From Costus lasius (Eukaryota > Streptophyta > Magnoliopsida > Zingiberales > Costaceae), in the NCBI GenBank assembly GCA_027563935.2, contig CM050446.2:130361608-130425607 (forward strand): a stretch of DNA of 64,000 nt. Direction: 5' to 3'. Positions within the stretch are counted from its first letter, which is position 1; every line of letters begins with the position of its first letter. Shown here piece after piece: positions 1-13,400 of the stretch. Made by a program: the position numbers and the translations under genes. The notes beneath the pieces were generated by a model. It searched no databases and was not told the origin of the DNA. It was given only the letters and a program-made list of their open reading frames with translations.

Positions 1-544
1 TAAATTAAGGTTATAACAGCTCGCCATGCCATTTGCACTTGTAGCAGAGCACTTATATAACGAAGCTTGATTAGCTAAATGATCTAATTAATCGTGTTGC
101 GTTCTTTCTTAGACAGTGCAATCGATCTGTTGCTCAATGACTTTGATTTTTTTTTACCCTTCGTTAGATCCGATAATTAACGATGCAGCTGGGAGGCACT
201 GCTCCGATTAAAACCCAAATTGAATAAAAGATTGATTTCATTTATGTTCATAGATTTTTCTTTTTAATGAAATGGACTTATTTAGGATCCCTTTTTGAAC
301 AAAATCAAAGTTTGATGGATATATATAAGCTACTAATTAACTAGAGCAAGCTTGATTTCTTTTTTTTTTTTTCTTCCTTGGTACTTGTCTTCATTAATTT
401 CATACAATCCCTCAGTAGTAAAATGCCTTTGAAAGAAATTAATATTTGAAATAAAAGCAAATTGTTGTGGCTGTACATAGATTATGAGATGAAAAAGCAG
501 AAAAAGTAAAAGCTCAGAGAGTAGGCAAAGGAGGACATCAATAT
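1..544. other. Intergenic, no gene seen
   Basis: AT-rich sequence beyond the 3' end of the USP-kinase gene. It has poly-T runs (about 360-372) and no open frame that resembles a protein. The stretch from about 545 to 717 is likely 3' UTR of the neighbouring gene. Confidence 0.5.
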
Positions 545-717
545 TACAGAGAACCATCTACTAATTCTCGATATATCTTCGTTGGCGTCGCTACCATCTT
601 AAAGCTCCAGGATATTGTCGGGAGAAACTCCATGTACGTCATTATATCATACGGCTATGGCGATGATCGATGATTCCATAACACCTCCTGCTAGCACAAG
701 TCTTCACGCAGTGCTCA

Positions 718-3700
718 TCAAACAAATCTTCTGGGCATGGATGGACCGCTATGCCCGCTTTCATATCCTGAGTGTGTAGTCGAAGGGATGTTCATGATAT
801 CCTGACCAAAAAGCAAACAAAGGATCAGATGCATGTTTCGTAATTTGGATCAGTAGGATATAATAATTGATCTGCTGAATGCATTACTTGTGCAGATACT
901 TTGTGAGAGGCATTCCCAAAAATAGACAATTGCATGCTCTCTTCTGCAACATCTCTGAGCCTGTTGAGTAGTGGCAAGATGACGGTTGCAAGATCAGGGC
1001 GATCCTTCCGCCGGAGCTCTGCGCACTGGAGCGCCAAATTGGCCAAGCTTGAAGCTTCCTCGAGCGGCCAATCTGGCACCGACTGGTCCAACATATTTTC
1101 CAGCTTCCCTCTCTCAATCGCATCCTCCACTTGGTGCGCGAGCCCCATGGGAGGTTTGCTGGTGAGCAGTTGCAGGAGTATGATCCCGAGAGAGTAAATG
1201 TCAGATTTGGTACCGAGCATTCCAGACTGCTGGTATTCTGGGTCGATGTAGCAGAATGTGCCTGCTGTTGCTGTCATCAGATACTGGGTCACATTCTCTG
1301 CTACGGACGGGGGAACCAGCCGGGCTAGCCCAACGTCACTAATCTTGCTCACGTAGTTCCTGTCGAGGAGGATGTTTGCAGGCTTCAGGTCTCTGTGCAC
1401 CAGTGGCTCAGGTTTACTCTGGTGCAGAAACAGGAGGCAGGTGCCAATCTCTGCAGCAATCCGGAACCTGTGCTGCCATGGAAGGGGAGGCGTGTTGCCT
1501 TGCCTGAATAATCTATCCTCCAAGCTCCCGTTAGCCATGTACTCGTACACAAGACAGCCGTTCTCTGGGCATGCTCCCAGTAGTAGAACCATATTTGGAT
1601 GACGAATGGAGCATAATATTTCAACTTCCTTATGAAACTGCGATCTTCCTTGGTCTGCATCTGGGCGTAGTGCCTTGATGGCAACGGGCGTATGGTCAAG
1701 GTAACCACTATAAACAGGTCCATAGCCGCCTTCTCCAATTTTCCTGTCTGCCGAATAGTGATTGGTGGCTACTTCTATCTCCTCAATTGTGTACCTCCTG
1801 TACCTGAGATTTTTATGTGGCAATGCGTCAAAATCTTTCCTCTCCTCTGCTTCTTTGTTCGCCTTCACCTCTGTACAGATTCTCCTTTGTGCCTCAGACT
1901 CTCTAATCATTTTGGATGCTTCGGTCGCCCCCGTTGCTGATGCAGATTTTGCTTTCTCCCTTTCTGATAGACGCATTGCTGCTTCTTCAGCCAGTCGAAT
2001 TTCATGCAGCTGCTGCTCCTCCTGTTTCCAGCTTCGGAGCTCCATTGCCTGCAGCAAAAAGACATTGCTTTGTTCAAAAACCAGTTGGTTTTTTATGCTG
2101 GGGGGGCTAGGAAAGTAATCAAAATGTTACCGTCTGTTTTGCTGTAAGTGCTTCTTTGAATGCTGTGCTGCACATGTCCATAGTCTGCTTAAGCTCTAAT
2201 CTCAGCCTACTAATCTCTGCTCCAGCATCATCCTGCATGATTTGAGGCACGAATCTCATTAGGAATTCATTAGTTATTCATGATTGAAATGTGGCCAGAT
2301 AGATATGGCTTCTTAGTTTTGAGTATTTTTTTTAATAAAGATTTCTTTCCTATAATGTGAAAAAGGACTCACCGTAGGCTGAGATGAAAAGTTATCATCA
2401 GATTGGTAAGAGCAGCCACTGTAAATGGAGTATGCACCAGCTGACCAGCGCGGCGACTCAAAATTGCGATTGACGCTGTCTGAAGTATTTGAGATTCTTG
2501 AGGCATAGGGTTGCTCGAAGCTTGGCCAGCCACTGCTCGTACATGAATTATTATTACCTCCAACCATCGGCTCTCCATAGGGTTTTGCAGCTGAAGCATT
2601 TGTTCGTCTGTCAAAAGGCGACCTATTTGAAGCATATACAAAAGCTAGTGTTTTCAGTATTGAAGGGTGAAGATATGGTGATTTGAATGTGGATTGTGAG
2701 AAAATCTTACTTGATCGATTCACTGTCTTGCTTGTTTCGAGTAGCGAATGTGTCCTCGCTTGACACTAGAAAACATCAGTCATGTTTAGTGATTGAAATC
2801 ACTGAATTAATGCTTGTGTTTTCAAAAGGGAAAGAAGGATTCGAATGATAATAGCCAGCGAGGCCAAACCTTTCATGCTTTCCTTGTGATTATTGTTCAG
2901 AACTCGTCCATCGTTTTGATTTTTGAGAGGATGGACAACAGGAGCTGGCCTGACTGCATGCTTCACGGAAGACACCTTACCCTTGTAGATGACATAGACT
3001 GAGCAAAAATCAGGGGTGCCTTTGTAGATAATGTTGCTCAGGTCTGCGTTCCTGAATGATCTGAGACAAATAATTGAGGCATCATAAGGTCAGTATTCTT
3101 AAGTACATGCTTTTCCTCTCCCGCAAGTGATTCTCAAGAGTTTTAAACTGACCTAAAGAATCCAGTTCTTGACGATGCTGATGCACCAATCACTAGCTTC
3201 TCAATTGCAGCATCCACAACAAAAGCAAAGATTGCTCGAGCAACATCGGTGTCCTCAAGCATGACTTCGTTGCATTCTACCTGTGAGGCGTACCCAAATG
3301 ATCAGATACACATTGGTTAATCTCTTGACGATTGAAGAACGAGACTGTTTTTCTTCTGCTATATATATGGTCTACAAATTACTCAGTTTTGGAACAACAA
3401 ATTTGGAGATACTCACATCCTTTCGTGTGCAAAAGCATTTGAATGGGGTAAATGTGTCGCTCACTGAAGCTTTAGCTGCAGCATCATCTTCATGCCCGGC
3501 TGCATCACATTAGAAAGAGAGAGAATAACAAATGAATCAGAAGTTGACTTTAAGAAATGGGGGGTGGGGGAATTGACTTACGTGATGAGGACTTGACGTT
3601 GTTGACATGGACGAGGGCAATGGTTTGACCTTTGGCGACAACATTGCTCAAAGCCCATTTGAAGGCCGCGTTGCTGCTCTTGCCCTTGTCAACGGCTATT

Positions 3701-3747
3701 GCTACACGTGGATATGCTGCGCCATTTGTCTGCTCCCGTTGAGACAT
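718..3747 (-). CDS. USP-domain protein kinase (RLCK-IX, U-box 51/52-like without a U-box)
   Basis: Predicted exons (minus): 3582-3747, 3417-3499, 3153-3280, 2870-3060, 2711-2765, 2373-2622, 2131-2232, 888-2048, 718-801. All junctions are GT-AG and keep frame; about 739 aa. Order: universal-stress-protein (USP) domain (about residues 13-160, opening VAIAVDKGKSS), a Ser-rich linker, a charged Glu/Lys/Arg coiled-coil stretch (about 295-410), then a Ser/Thr kinase domain. The kinase shows GEGGYG, VAIK, VHRDLKPAN and an SDVG motif in place of DFG, a variant usual in this family. U-box relatives carry an E3-ligase U-box after the kinase. Here the last exon gives only about 27 residues ending PRRFV, so there is no U-box, as in several Arabidopsis paralogues. 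Start: an in-frame ATG also lies at 3786, but a possible 86-bp 5'-UTR intron (3756-3841) would remove it and make 3747 the first ATG. The likely role is a cytoplasmic or membrane-associated signalling kinase; its substrate is unknown. Confidence 0.88.
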
Positions 3748-3958
3748 TTTTGTATCTTCATTTTGTGAATCATTGTTATTTCTCATTTCTTCATTGTTTC
3801 AGGAATCGACAATGCACATGCGAGAAGAGAAGAGAACTTACCAGCGAAGAGCAAAGCTGATCGAAGACCGCACTCGTTTCTGTCCTTTGTTCTCTTGGAG
3901 GCTGAAGATGTGAAATCAAGAGAGGGTGTTGTTCTGCTTCTTTCCTCTTGCAATTGTT

Positions 3959-3968
3959 ATTTTATATT
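3959..3968 (-). promoter_or_regulatory. Putative TATA box of the USP-kinase gene
   Basis: On the minus strand this reads AATATAAAAT. It lies about 120 bases upstream of a good donor site (3836-3841) that would end a non-coding first exon. Position and sequence fit a TATA box, but the transcription start is not known. Confidence 0.35.
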
Positions 3969-3973
3969 CTCCG

Positions 3974-5598
3974 TTGAGGTTTAGCAGCAAGTTGGATTTT
4001 CCTACATTAAGCCCTTGTCTGTAAAAGTTGGCACAATTGGACGGTGGTGGAGTCATTTCCTAAAGAAAGGAGTGAGGTCAATAATTGACTTCCTCAATCC
4101 AGTTCATTTTCAACGGCTAATAATAACGACCAATACAATGAACAGAGTCCAGTTGGACGCCCATCAAGCCAGCAGGAATCTGTTAATGATCGAATAAAAG
4201 AAGTTAAACTCAAAAACTTCAGATTAGTCTCATATTGAAATTAAGAGAAAACTCATATAATATATAAGACTTAGTAAATAAATTATTTGTTAATTTAATA
4301 TTAAAAACTTAATCTTAGCTCAAATTTTCCATCTTATTATGCGGATAAATTTATACTTGAGGGCTAATCCTAAGTCTCACAAAAAAAATATCTTGTTTAT
4401 CTTGCAAAATTTCTCTCAAATTATTGCTCGTAAGCTTAAGTGTGCCAAGTCCGATTTATTTTTCTACAGCTTGCTCTCTGCAACTCTGCACATAAAACAT
4501 TTAATTATGAACGACTTTTAGACTCTGTTTCTTGGGACGAAATTGAAAAAAAAAAGAAAATATATTGAATCTAATAGTAAAATCTATTAGATTCGTTTTT
4601 TATTTTTTTTTGGAAAAAAACATAGCGTAAATACTTAGGATCTATCATCTTCCCCAAGCCTGTTAGATGGCTTAATCGACTATCTTGGTTTCTGCAAGGT
4701 AGGTTCATTTCAAGGCTAAGAGAATTGGCTTAGCTAAGCTAACTTTGTCATTACTGCTATCCCTATTCATACCTTGGCTTCATTTGGAACAGTATGCCTA
4801 ACTCTACAAGTACTCACTTGGTGAATTGTGACACTTTGATTTTGCCTTATGACCTCTTTCTTTGAAGAGAATTCACAATGAAGGAAAGAGAAAATACAAT
4901 AAATCTAGATGTTCCCCACTGTGAATTCTCCCCAGAAAAAAAATAGGCCGAGAGAGTTAAGGAATTCACCTGGCTCTTACATGGCTACTTTTATTATGAA
5001 TATTACATATGACTTTCTTGTGAGCTCTTCCATCAAGAACTAATCTATAGCTTGGCCGGTACTGATTTCCAGTGTTATGGAGATACCTTGCTGATCCCAT
5101 GAAGATACCTTGCTGATCCTAAGGATGATATTTTTTTTTTCCAATAGCAAGTAAGTGCTGTTATTGAAAAAATATATATGTAGTTTTTGATACAAACACA
5201 AAAAACATTACTCATCCCTCACTCTCATGATCTAAATTTTTTTTGACATAGCTCCTCTTGTTTTTCTAACGCATGGACCTCCTGCATATATCATCCAGAA
5301 TAATTTTTTACCCCAAAACACAAGGCACAAAGATACATCAACCAACCCACATACACCTCATGCACAAACAGCACACGCAGACATATTTGTTATGACCTTG
5401 TTCCAAGAGAAAGTGTAAGGGAGACTGAGCAAAGTAGAAGAAACATAGTTGTGAATTTGACAATAGCCTTTGACTCTTAATTGACTTGATATATAGTGGC
5501 CAGCCAAGGCTCCCGGAGTCTAAAAATTTCATTGTGTTTGGGTCCAAGGATGATATTTGATTACGGAGAGAAGATTCTAAGGGTTGTTCTTTGACTAA
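3974..5598. other. Intergenic, with a degraded LTR-like fragment
   Basis: No coding potential seen. Around 4222-4245 a stretch reading TCTCATATTGAAATTAAGAG resembles the repeated LTR-like starts near 42718. The rest is low-complexity AT-rich DNA with homopolymer runs. Confidence 0.35.
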
Positions 5599-6045
5599 GG
5601 CCCCATTTGGCCTAGCTTCTGGGCCTGCTTAAGGTTTTGCGGCCAGCAGAAATTCAGAAACTGAGGCGTTTGACCCTTCAGTTTATCTGTTCCAACCCAC
5701 CAATTAGCTGCTTCTTTGAGAAGCAGGGGTAAAGCTATTTTTCTGCCCCTCCCCCCACCTGCTTATGTTCAATAACCCTTATATGTAATAATAATTTTTT
5801 AATAATATAACTCATAATATTTTTAATAAATATCTTAATTATAGTTAACTATAAATTTAATCATATAATTTTTATCTCAGTAATTTTTTAATAAAAAATT
5901 ATTTATTATAAATAGAATAATCTAACCATAAAGCTAACCATGAATTGTGCATCCAAACATCCTCAAACTTCTTGGCCAGTATCTTTTCATCCAGTACTTC
6001 TTCAACCAGCAAAAGCTAGAAACAAAAGCTGGGCCAAACGGGGCC
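5599..6045. mobile_element. PIF/Harbinger-type MITE with TAA target duplication
   Basis: The ends are inverted repeats: GGCCCCATTTGGCC on the left and GGCCAAACGGGGCC on the right. A TAA trinucleotide sits on each side (5596-5598 and 6046-6048). At 447 bp, AT-rich inside and with no reading frame, it fits a non-autonomous Tourist-like MITE. The family is inferred from the TAA duplication and the TIR style. Confidence 0.8.
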
Positions 6046-6403
6046 TAAGCCAACCTACTTAATGGACATTGAACAATCTCTTGAACCTCAAGGATCCCTG
6101 AAAAGGCTAGCATCGGCTATGATGGTTGCATCTTTCCGCATAGATAAAACTCTTTGATTCCAAGCTGCTACACTAATGGCATTCTTCATTATTTGCTTCA
6201 TTTGGTCATGATAGGACTAGCCAATGTCAAGCTATCGCTTTAATATGGTATGATTTTGCGAATTGTTTGAGTTTACCTTCAACACTGGTTGTTAATTGAA
6301 TGAATTGCTCCTAAATCTTTAAAAAGGATTTGAAATAATTATAATAGCTTTTTGGAAATCTCACAATGCTCTCATTTTTTTTTTCGGAATCAAGCCCATT
6401 TTG

Positions 6404-6676
6404 GGTGCGTTTGGCGTAGCTTTTTAGCTACTTTGCTGATCACAAAAGCAGATTTTCAGAAGCTGAAGTGTTTGATTATCAACTTCTGGGTTTGGAATCC
6501 AGAAATAACTGCTTCTTTGAAAAGTTATTGCCCTCCTGCTTATGACTAGCTAAAGTTGCTGGTTGGTCAAAAAACTGATTTTACTAAACACATCAAAAAC
6601 TTTTTCAGCTAGTTCCTTTTTAACCCGAACTTTTTTAACCAGTAAAAAATAAAAATTTCAGCTATGTTAAACAGAC
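6404..6676. mobile_element. Degraded MITE-like element
   Basis: The left end GGTGCGTTTGGCGTAGCT pairs imperfectly with the right end AGCTATGTTAAACAGAC. The inside carries the 'agaagctgaagtgtttgat' type of sequence also seen in the 5599-6045 element. No clean target duplication was found. Confidence 0.45.
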
Positions 6677-7091
6677 TTTTTATCTAATATCACTTGGCAA
6701 GCCCTTAGATTTCAATGCAAGAGCGTGTTGTTTGCAAAAAAAAAATTATGTAAGTCATATATATGATTTCCTTATGCTGTTTGCAAAAAAAAAGTGAAAA
6801 AAGAAAAATCTTGTAACCTGCTAATTCAGCTCTTGATTATATTTGCACCATCAGTTCTTCCTATTTTCTAAAAGATCTCTAGGTCTTCTTGCTGATGCTA
6901 AAAATGATTTAAATGAAAAAGGAATGGGGAAAGAGGCAACTATTGGGCACTTATACTACATGGCGCATTAGAATTCAAAAAAAGAATTGTCTCAACAACA
7001 TCTCTATAGCACCACTAACACCCACAAACCTGCCTCGCAAGAATGTTTGAGATGGACGTAGATCGTATAGAGTTTTTGATTTTCGATGATT

Positions 7092-9417
7092 TTATCTAGA
7101 GAAAGCGGATGGTTCATGATCACGCGCTGCTTTTGAGGCATATCTTTCATCTCTCTCTACATCATCACCCTCCCCTTCCTTCAACGCTTCAATCCTCTCC
7201 GCTGCATCCTTCAATTCCAACCTGTCGTCCACGTTCGTTTCGCAGCAGTCCAGGCCTATCTGCAACAATTTCAACATCTCCTCTTCGTTGTTCTTGCTCA
7301 CCTTCATGTTCTTATCAAAAACTTCGCCCGTCCACTTCTCTTTGACGACTGAGTTCACCCAGTTCGCCAAGTCGGCGTCTGCGCTGCCTTGCTTGAGGTA
7401 ATTGGCCGGGAACTTACCCGTCAAGATCTCGAGAATTAGGATGCCGAAGCTCCACACGTCGCTCTTTTTGCAAGGCTTGCCTTGCGCGCACTCCGGGGCC
7501 TTGAAGGCCATCATTACCTTTGAAGCGGTGACCTTGTTCATCACCGGCACCAGGGCGTAGTCTGCGAGCATGGGCTCTTTTGATGAAGTCAGCAGAACAT
7601 TTGAGGACTTGAGGTGGCCGTGAGGAACAGTCAGCATAGGGAGTTCGTCGTACAGGTAGGCAAGCCCTCTTGTCATGCCTTTAATTATCTTCAACCGTGT
7701 AGGCCAATCCAGGGCGGTATCTTTTGAACCATTGCTGCCTGAAGATCCAAGGTTGCATAAGGCAATCTAATTTCATGAATATTTATATGCTTGTCGTCAT
7801 TCTAATCAGAATTAGATGATGATGAGCTAGCTGTTTAATTACCGTGAAGCATGTGAGCCAAGCTTCCGCCGGGGATGTAATCAGTAATGATCAGCTTCTC
7901 TTCCTTCCTGTAGTAGTAGGCCACCAGAGACAGCAGGTTAGGGTGGCACAGCCTCCCCATCCTCCTCATGTGCTCCTGGAAGTCTTCCCTCCCCACTCCA
8001 TTCATCTCCTTGAACCTCTTGACGACGATCACTTGGCCGCCGACGAGGGAGGCCTTGTAAGAAGAACCGAAGTTCCCACTGCCGAGCACTTCAGCCGCAG
8101 CCTTGAGCAGGTCAGGGAGGTCAAAAGTCCTCCTCTCCTCCGCTATAAATGACAGCTTCCCTTGCTCCTTCTTCGGGACCTTCTTGCCACCTCCGCCACC
8201 ACCGGCGCCGGCTCCGGCACCTCCGCCTCCTCTCCCCTGACGCTCTGATGGTCCGGCCTCTGCATTTTGAACTGGCAACTGCTCAATTCTGCCAAATTCA
8301 GTGGTTCGAAGCTGGTCTGATCTGTCTTCCCGTTTCCGGCGGCGGCGGCGGAGGCAGACGATGAAGCAAAATAGTAGTAGCAATAGGAGCAGCGACACCA
8401 CCAAGACAATGATCACAATGAGAGCAGTGGAGGGATGCTTCTTCTGCGATGGCGTTGGGCATGGGTTTGCCAGGGGCGGGCCGCATAGGTTCTTGTTGCC
8501 TGCGTACGGAGAAGAAAATTCGAAGTCGAGCTTACAGAATTTTGTATTTGTACGAATCACCTACTTTTAAATTTAAAAACTATATAGCTATGACTTGTAA
8601 AATCAAAAGCAACTCATGCCAAGATCTACCGTAAATCCGTAATCAAGCATGCCTGCATTTAATTTGTCAACGTTGCATATAGGCAATTAATCATGCAGCA
8701 TTGACCTTCGAAGAAGCTGACGCTCATTTTGGAGAGCCTGGAAGGAATCGGTCCCTCGAGGTTGTTGCCCGCGACGTTGACTAAACTCAGCTCCGGCTGC
8801 CACATCTCCGGTATTCCCCCCTCGAACCGGTTGCCATGCAGCCCCACCTCCATCAGCTTTGTCGGCTCCTTCAGCGAGCTCGGGATCCGCCCCGAGAACC
8901 CGTTCTCCGACAGCCACACCTTCTTCAGCGCCCGCATCGACTTGAACACCCCGTCCGGTATCTCCCCCGAAAACCGGTTCTTCGTCATATACACCGCCTT
9001 CAGATCCGGCAGCAGCGTGATGTCCGGCAACGGCCCCTCCAGCCCGTTGTTGCTTAATCCCAAATACCTCAGCCCCGGCAACCCGGTGAGCACTTCCAGG
9101 TCCAGCGAGCCCGCCAGTCCCACCCCCTCAAGCATCACCGCCACCACGCGTCCGTCCTCGCAGAACACGCCGAGCCAGGTCGACACGTTGTGCCCGACGC
9201 AGGGCCCCACGACGCCCTCGGCCCAGCTGGCGACGGGCGCCGCGCCGCTGGGGCCGGCGAAGGTGAGGGTGGACTTGAAGTTGAGGAGGACGTGAGCGTC
9301 GTTGAGAGAAGCGGCAGAGGAGACGGATTGGTCAGAGGAGGGGTCACCAAATAAGGAGAGGATGAGGGTGAGGAGCTGCAGAGGCCATGGCGGGGGGAAG
9401 GCGGCGTCGTCGGCCAT
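7092..9417 (-). CDS. Pollen receptor-like kinase (LRR-RLK, PRK type, pseudokinase motifs)
   Basis: Exons (minus): 8706-9417, 7843-8499, 7092-7738; the three keep frame and give 671 aa. The N-terminus has a hydrophobic signal-like stretch (PWPLQLLTLILSLFG). An LRR N-cap region (SWAEGVVGPCVGHN...WLGVFC) and about five leucine-rich repeats follow, to about residue 235. Next are a CGPPLANPCP cap, a transmembrane helix (about 263-289), an RRRRRKR stop-transfer run, a Gly/Ala-rich juxtamembrane stretch, and a kinase-like domain from about 370. The HRD position reads HGHLKSSN and the DFG position DYAL, so the usual catalytic Asp and metal-binding motif are altered. This is normal for PRK proteins, which act in pollen-tube signalling through RopGEFs. 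The C-terminus is short and acidic. An upstream ATG at 9570 is in frame, but the Pro-rich extension it adds is not typical. The first exon is far more GC-rich than its surroundings. Confidence 0.88.
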
Positions 9418-10403
9418 GGCGTCTGCGCGCGTACCTCTAAAGGGAGGGGAAAATGGGGGTTGGAATGGCGTGCGGCGATGGCATGGCTGTGGGAGGAGGG
9501 AGAGAGAGAACGGGAGGCGAGGAGGGTAGGGGATTGAGGCCAAGAATAGGAGAATGGGAGGAGGTGGCACAAGGAGTGGTGTAGACCGGTTGCGGTCATG
9601 TTTATTATTTCTCCTATTTTAATCTAAATGGTCTGAATCTTCAGACATCTAAAGATAGCATTTCAATCAAAAATATTTAAAAAGAAAGACAAGCCCTCTT
9701 TCTATACAAAAATTTTTGTTCATGTTTCACAAAAAATAAAAAATAAAAATATTTGTCCATTTATTGCCATTCTTTTTTTTTAGGTCTTAACTAATTTACC
9801 GTCATCCTAATTCCTAATCCTCAAGTACGCATGAAATTTATGTACCTAGTGAACTTGGGCAAACTATTGCTTAAATTGCAAATAATATTTCGATGAAATC
9901 ATATTTGGAATGTTGTTGAACTCTTAGCTTGAATTTGAAGATGCATGAGGACTAACTCATTGAATTTAATTTTAACCGGAACTTTATTGCAAATTGTTAT
10001 CATGATTCTCCTTGATATTAAATTGAAATTTAACTAATGTGAATTCGTAACTTGAATATGAATTGTATTCTAATTTGATTTTGATGTGGCATGAACTCAT
10101 AAACAAAATTTGACATGACATGATGTGGCATGAACTCGTAACTTGAATATGAATTGTTTTCTAATTTGATTTAAAGAAGACAGCATTGCCAAATCTCATC
10201 TACCATAATTTAGGATGAATCTGAATATTTGTCGTGTTTCTGCAATTTCATAGAAAATATATCTTAGCCTTACTTACAAGTTACAACAACATCCTACGAA
10301 ATGGTCTAGTTTCTGCAAGAAGGAATCATGTATACAAGAAGCTCCACTTATGCTTGTATATCAACGACATAATCTAGGTAAGGAAAATGATAGACAATAT
10401 ATG
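9418..10403. other. Intergenic, with a short internal duplication
   Basis: This stretch holds the 5' flank of the PRK gene and the 3' flank of the PBL17-type gene. Within 10041-10178 the string CGTAACTTGAATATGAATTG occurs twice (about 10046 and 10137). GATGTGGCATGAACTC also occurs twice (about 10083 and 10120). Otherwise it is AT-rich with no coding signal. Confidence 0.45.
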
Positions 10404-13400
10404 TTACAGATCATACACCTGGTTGGCAGATGCTCTTGTAATGCTATTACGCTCTGCCAATTTCATATCTGCATCACGCCTACCAGACTCAGATGAGGGG
10501 CTGTACTGAAGAAACTCCATCGGTGGTGCTGGTGGTTCGCTATTGCTTCTGCCATTTCCAAACATGTTTCTTCCCGTACCATTTATACTTGGTTGTTTTT
10601 CTACAGTCCCCGCATAGCTGTCCTTTTCTAAATTATCGCTTGCTGTTTCTTTTGGAACCTCATAGAGAGTCACAGCACTATCACTGCTCTGAAACAAAAA
10701 GTCTTCCCTGCTCTCAGGCAGGTCTTGAATGCTCTCGAGGGTCTCAACTACCTGCTTCATAGTGGGTCTGCCTTTTGGATTTTGGCTGAGGCATCGGTAT
10801 GCCAAACCAGCCACCTCAATTGCAACTCGGTTAGAATATTGCCCTTCCACCCTTGGATCCAAGATCTTAAGCAGCTTCTTGTTGTGGATGAGGAGAGGGC
10901 GAGCCCACTCAACCAGGTTCTGTTGTCGGCTTGGCCTGCTTTTGTCTACTGCTCTTCTTCCTAAGAGCATCTCCAGCAGTACAACTCCGAAACCGTAGAC
11001 ATCGCTCCTAGCAGTTAGATGGCCTGAAATGGATCAAACATAGTAACTACAGTTACCTAGAAGTGCAAGTAAAGTTGCTACGAGACACTGGCTTTTTCCC
11101 AGAGATACGTAAGATGCAAGAATCGGAAAGGCTAGATACAGTTGTTGCCAATTCTCAGGCAGTAAGAAAAAAAAATTAGTATATACAAGATAATCCAGTT
11201 GGGACTCTCTTTCGTTAACAGATGAATCTAATTACGATGAATTTGACATCGAAATTCAATTGAGGGAGAAATTAAAAAGTTAAGAAAGCATTAATGTTTT
11301 TCTTAGTTAAAACCCCATACTTTTGCGAGATTATATACTTGAAGATCTGGTTAATTATTCAGAGACAGAAGTGTATACTTTAAATTATGCGTCTATCGTA
11401 CTTAAATGAATTGTTTCATATTTCACATATGCAACACTCAGAAAAAAGTTGTTTTAACAGCATAAACCGAACTTGTATTGTGCTTTGAGAAGACTCACCA
11501 GTCATCAAATACTCAGGGGCTGCATATCCATACGTACCCATGACCCGAGTGGATACATGAGTTTGGTCTCCCATGGGTCCCTCTTTTGCAAGGCCAAAGT
11601 CTGAGAGCTTCGCATTATAATCCTGCAATAATCCTGCTATTAGCCAGACTGAAAATAGTACCAGGGATCTAATGACCATTCTAAAGCTCAGGATAGGAGA
11701 ATCTTGTAATTTAGATTTCAAGGCTGGACCTCAACTAAGTATTCTCAGAAGGTAAGTGAATATTTAATATGTAATATTTTTTTAAGAAAAGGTGAATATT
11801 TAATATGATTTCAAGACTGAAAATAGACGGTTGGTGTATTCAGGCTAAGTTTTACTTCGAAGTTTGATATCTACTAGCAGCATCTTGTGCACATCATGAT
11901 CATTGTAATATTTTATATGTAATATTTTTTTAAGAAAAGGTGAATACTAGTGTTACCTACAAAATACCTATTGCTGCATTATGCTCTTACAATTTGTTAA
12001 ATCTGCAGGATGAAACCAACGCTGAATCTTTACATAGAATGCCTTTCATGAATAGCATAATATTTTTTAGATTAGTTGTCTATTCATAACAGTATAACAT
12101 TTAAATATTTACTAAAATTATTAGATACTATAGTAGTGTATAAATCCCTAGAAATATAATAACTGACAAAAAAAATAAATATGCTACAGACCATCTAAAC
12201 ATCACCTAATAGTACAAAAGAGACAAACCGTATCTAGTAAGATATTTGATGTCTTGAAGTCACGATAGATGATCGATCGTTCAGCTGCATGAAGATAGGC
12301 AAGTCCTTTTGCAGCACCAATGGCAATTTTCATCCGAGTGGACCATGGCAACGTTAGGCAAACCCCTGTCAAAAGGGAATCAAATGCTAAGTATCTAAGA
12401 AATATTCGATGTAAAAAGTTTATTAAGATGTCATCTGATATGCAAAATCATACATTTTATCTGGCAAGCTAGACACGAGGCAATGCCCATCAGCAAAAGA
12501 TAAATACTTTGTGTACACTTCCTGAGGTTTACTACTCTAGTCTCCCTAGATCTGAATCAAGAGTAAGATGTACAATTTCAATTCTCTAATTCACTTTCCG
12601 TGCAAGCACTGGAATGAATGATCGTTATGAATTTGTGTGCACTTCCTGATGTTTATTACTCTAGTCTTGCCTCCAGATCTGAATAAAGATATACAATTCA
12701 ATTCTCTATTTCACTTTCCATGCTGGCACAGGGAAGAATATTAGTTGTGAACTAGTATTTGCAATGCAGATTCGGTCATTAGTGTATCTTAATGTATTCA
12801 AAACAGATTTGAAAAGAATACGTGAACAATAAAATTATCAAAAGACAAGTAATTGAAAAATAGCTTAACGATCATTTTTAGTTGCATACTAGTTAATATA
12901 TAATGTTGCCAGGGGAAATGGGTAGAAATTTACCTATATAAACTGATATAATAGACACAGATAAACAACTGAAATTGCCATCAAAGAAGCTTAATGACAG
13001 GAAAAAATTAATACAACGATACCCAAATATTTGGGAATTTGAGTTTTTTTCCCCTTTACACAGAAACATGTACATCACAGGTCTGCATGTACAAATATAT
13101 GAATGTGCTTATACACATAATTACTAGTTACAGTAATAAAATCCTTTCCTACCAGAGCATGAGTTGTCAGAGTGCAGGCAGTACTGATTGAAAAAATGTC
13201 ATGTCGATAATCTTTTTTTCTTATTTTTTGGTAGCACATATGAACACATTTATGCATATGAAATTGAGTGGTGGCTGGTAAAAATCGCATGCTTGAAGCC
13301 ACGGTCAAGAATGCCGTGCATTAAATAATTCAATATATCATCCAAACCATAAAAGGAATGGAACGACCGTTACATATGCACATTTACTAAATTCCATAAA

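Noticed and set aside
8659..9570. Upstream start at 9570 for the PRK-type receptor
   Set aside because: It adds a Pro/Arg-rich, low-complexity 51-residue stretch before a good signal-like start at 9417.
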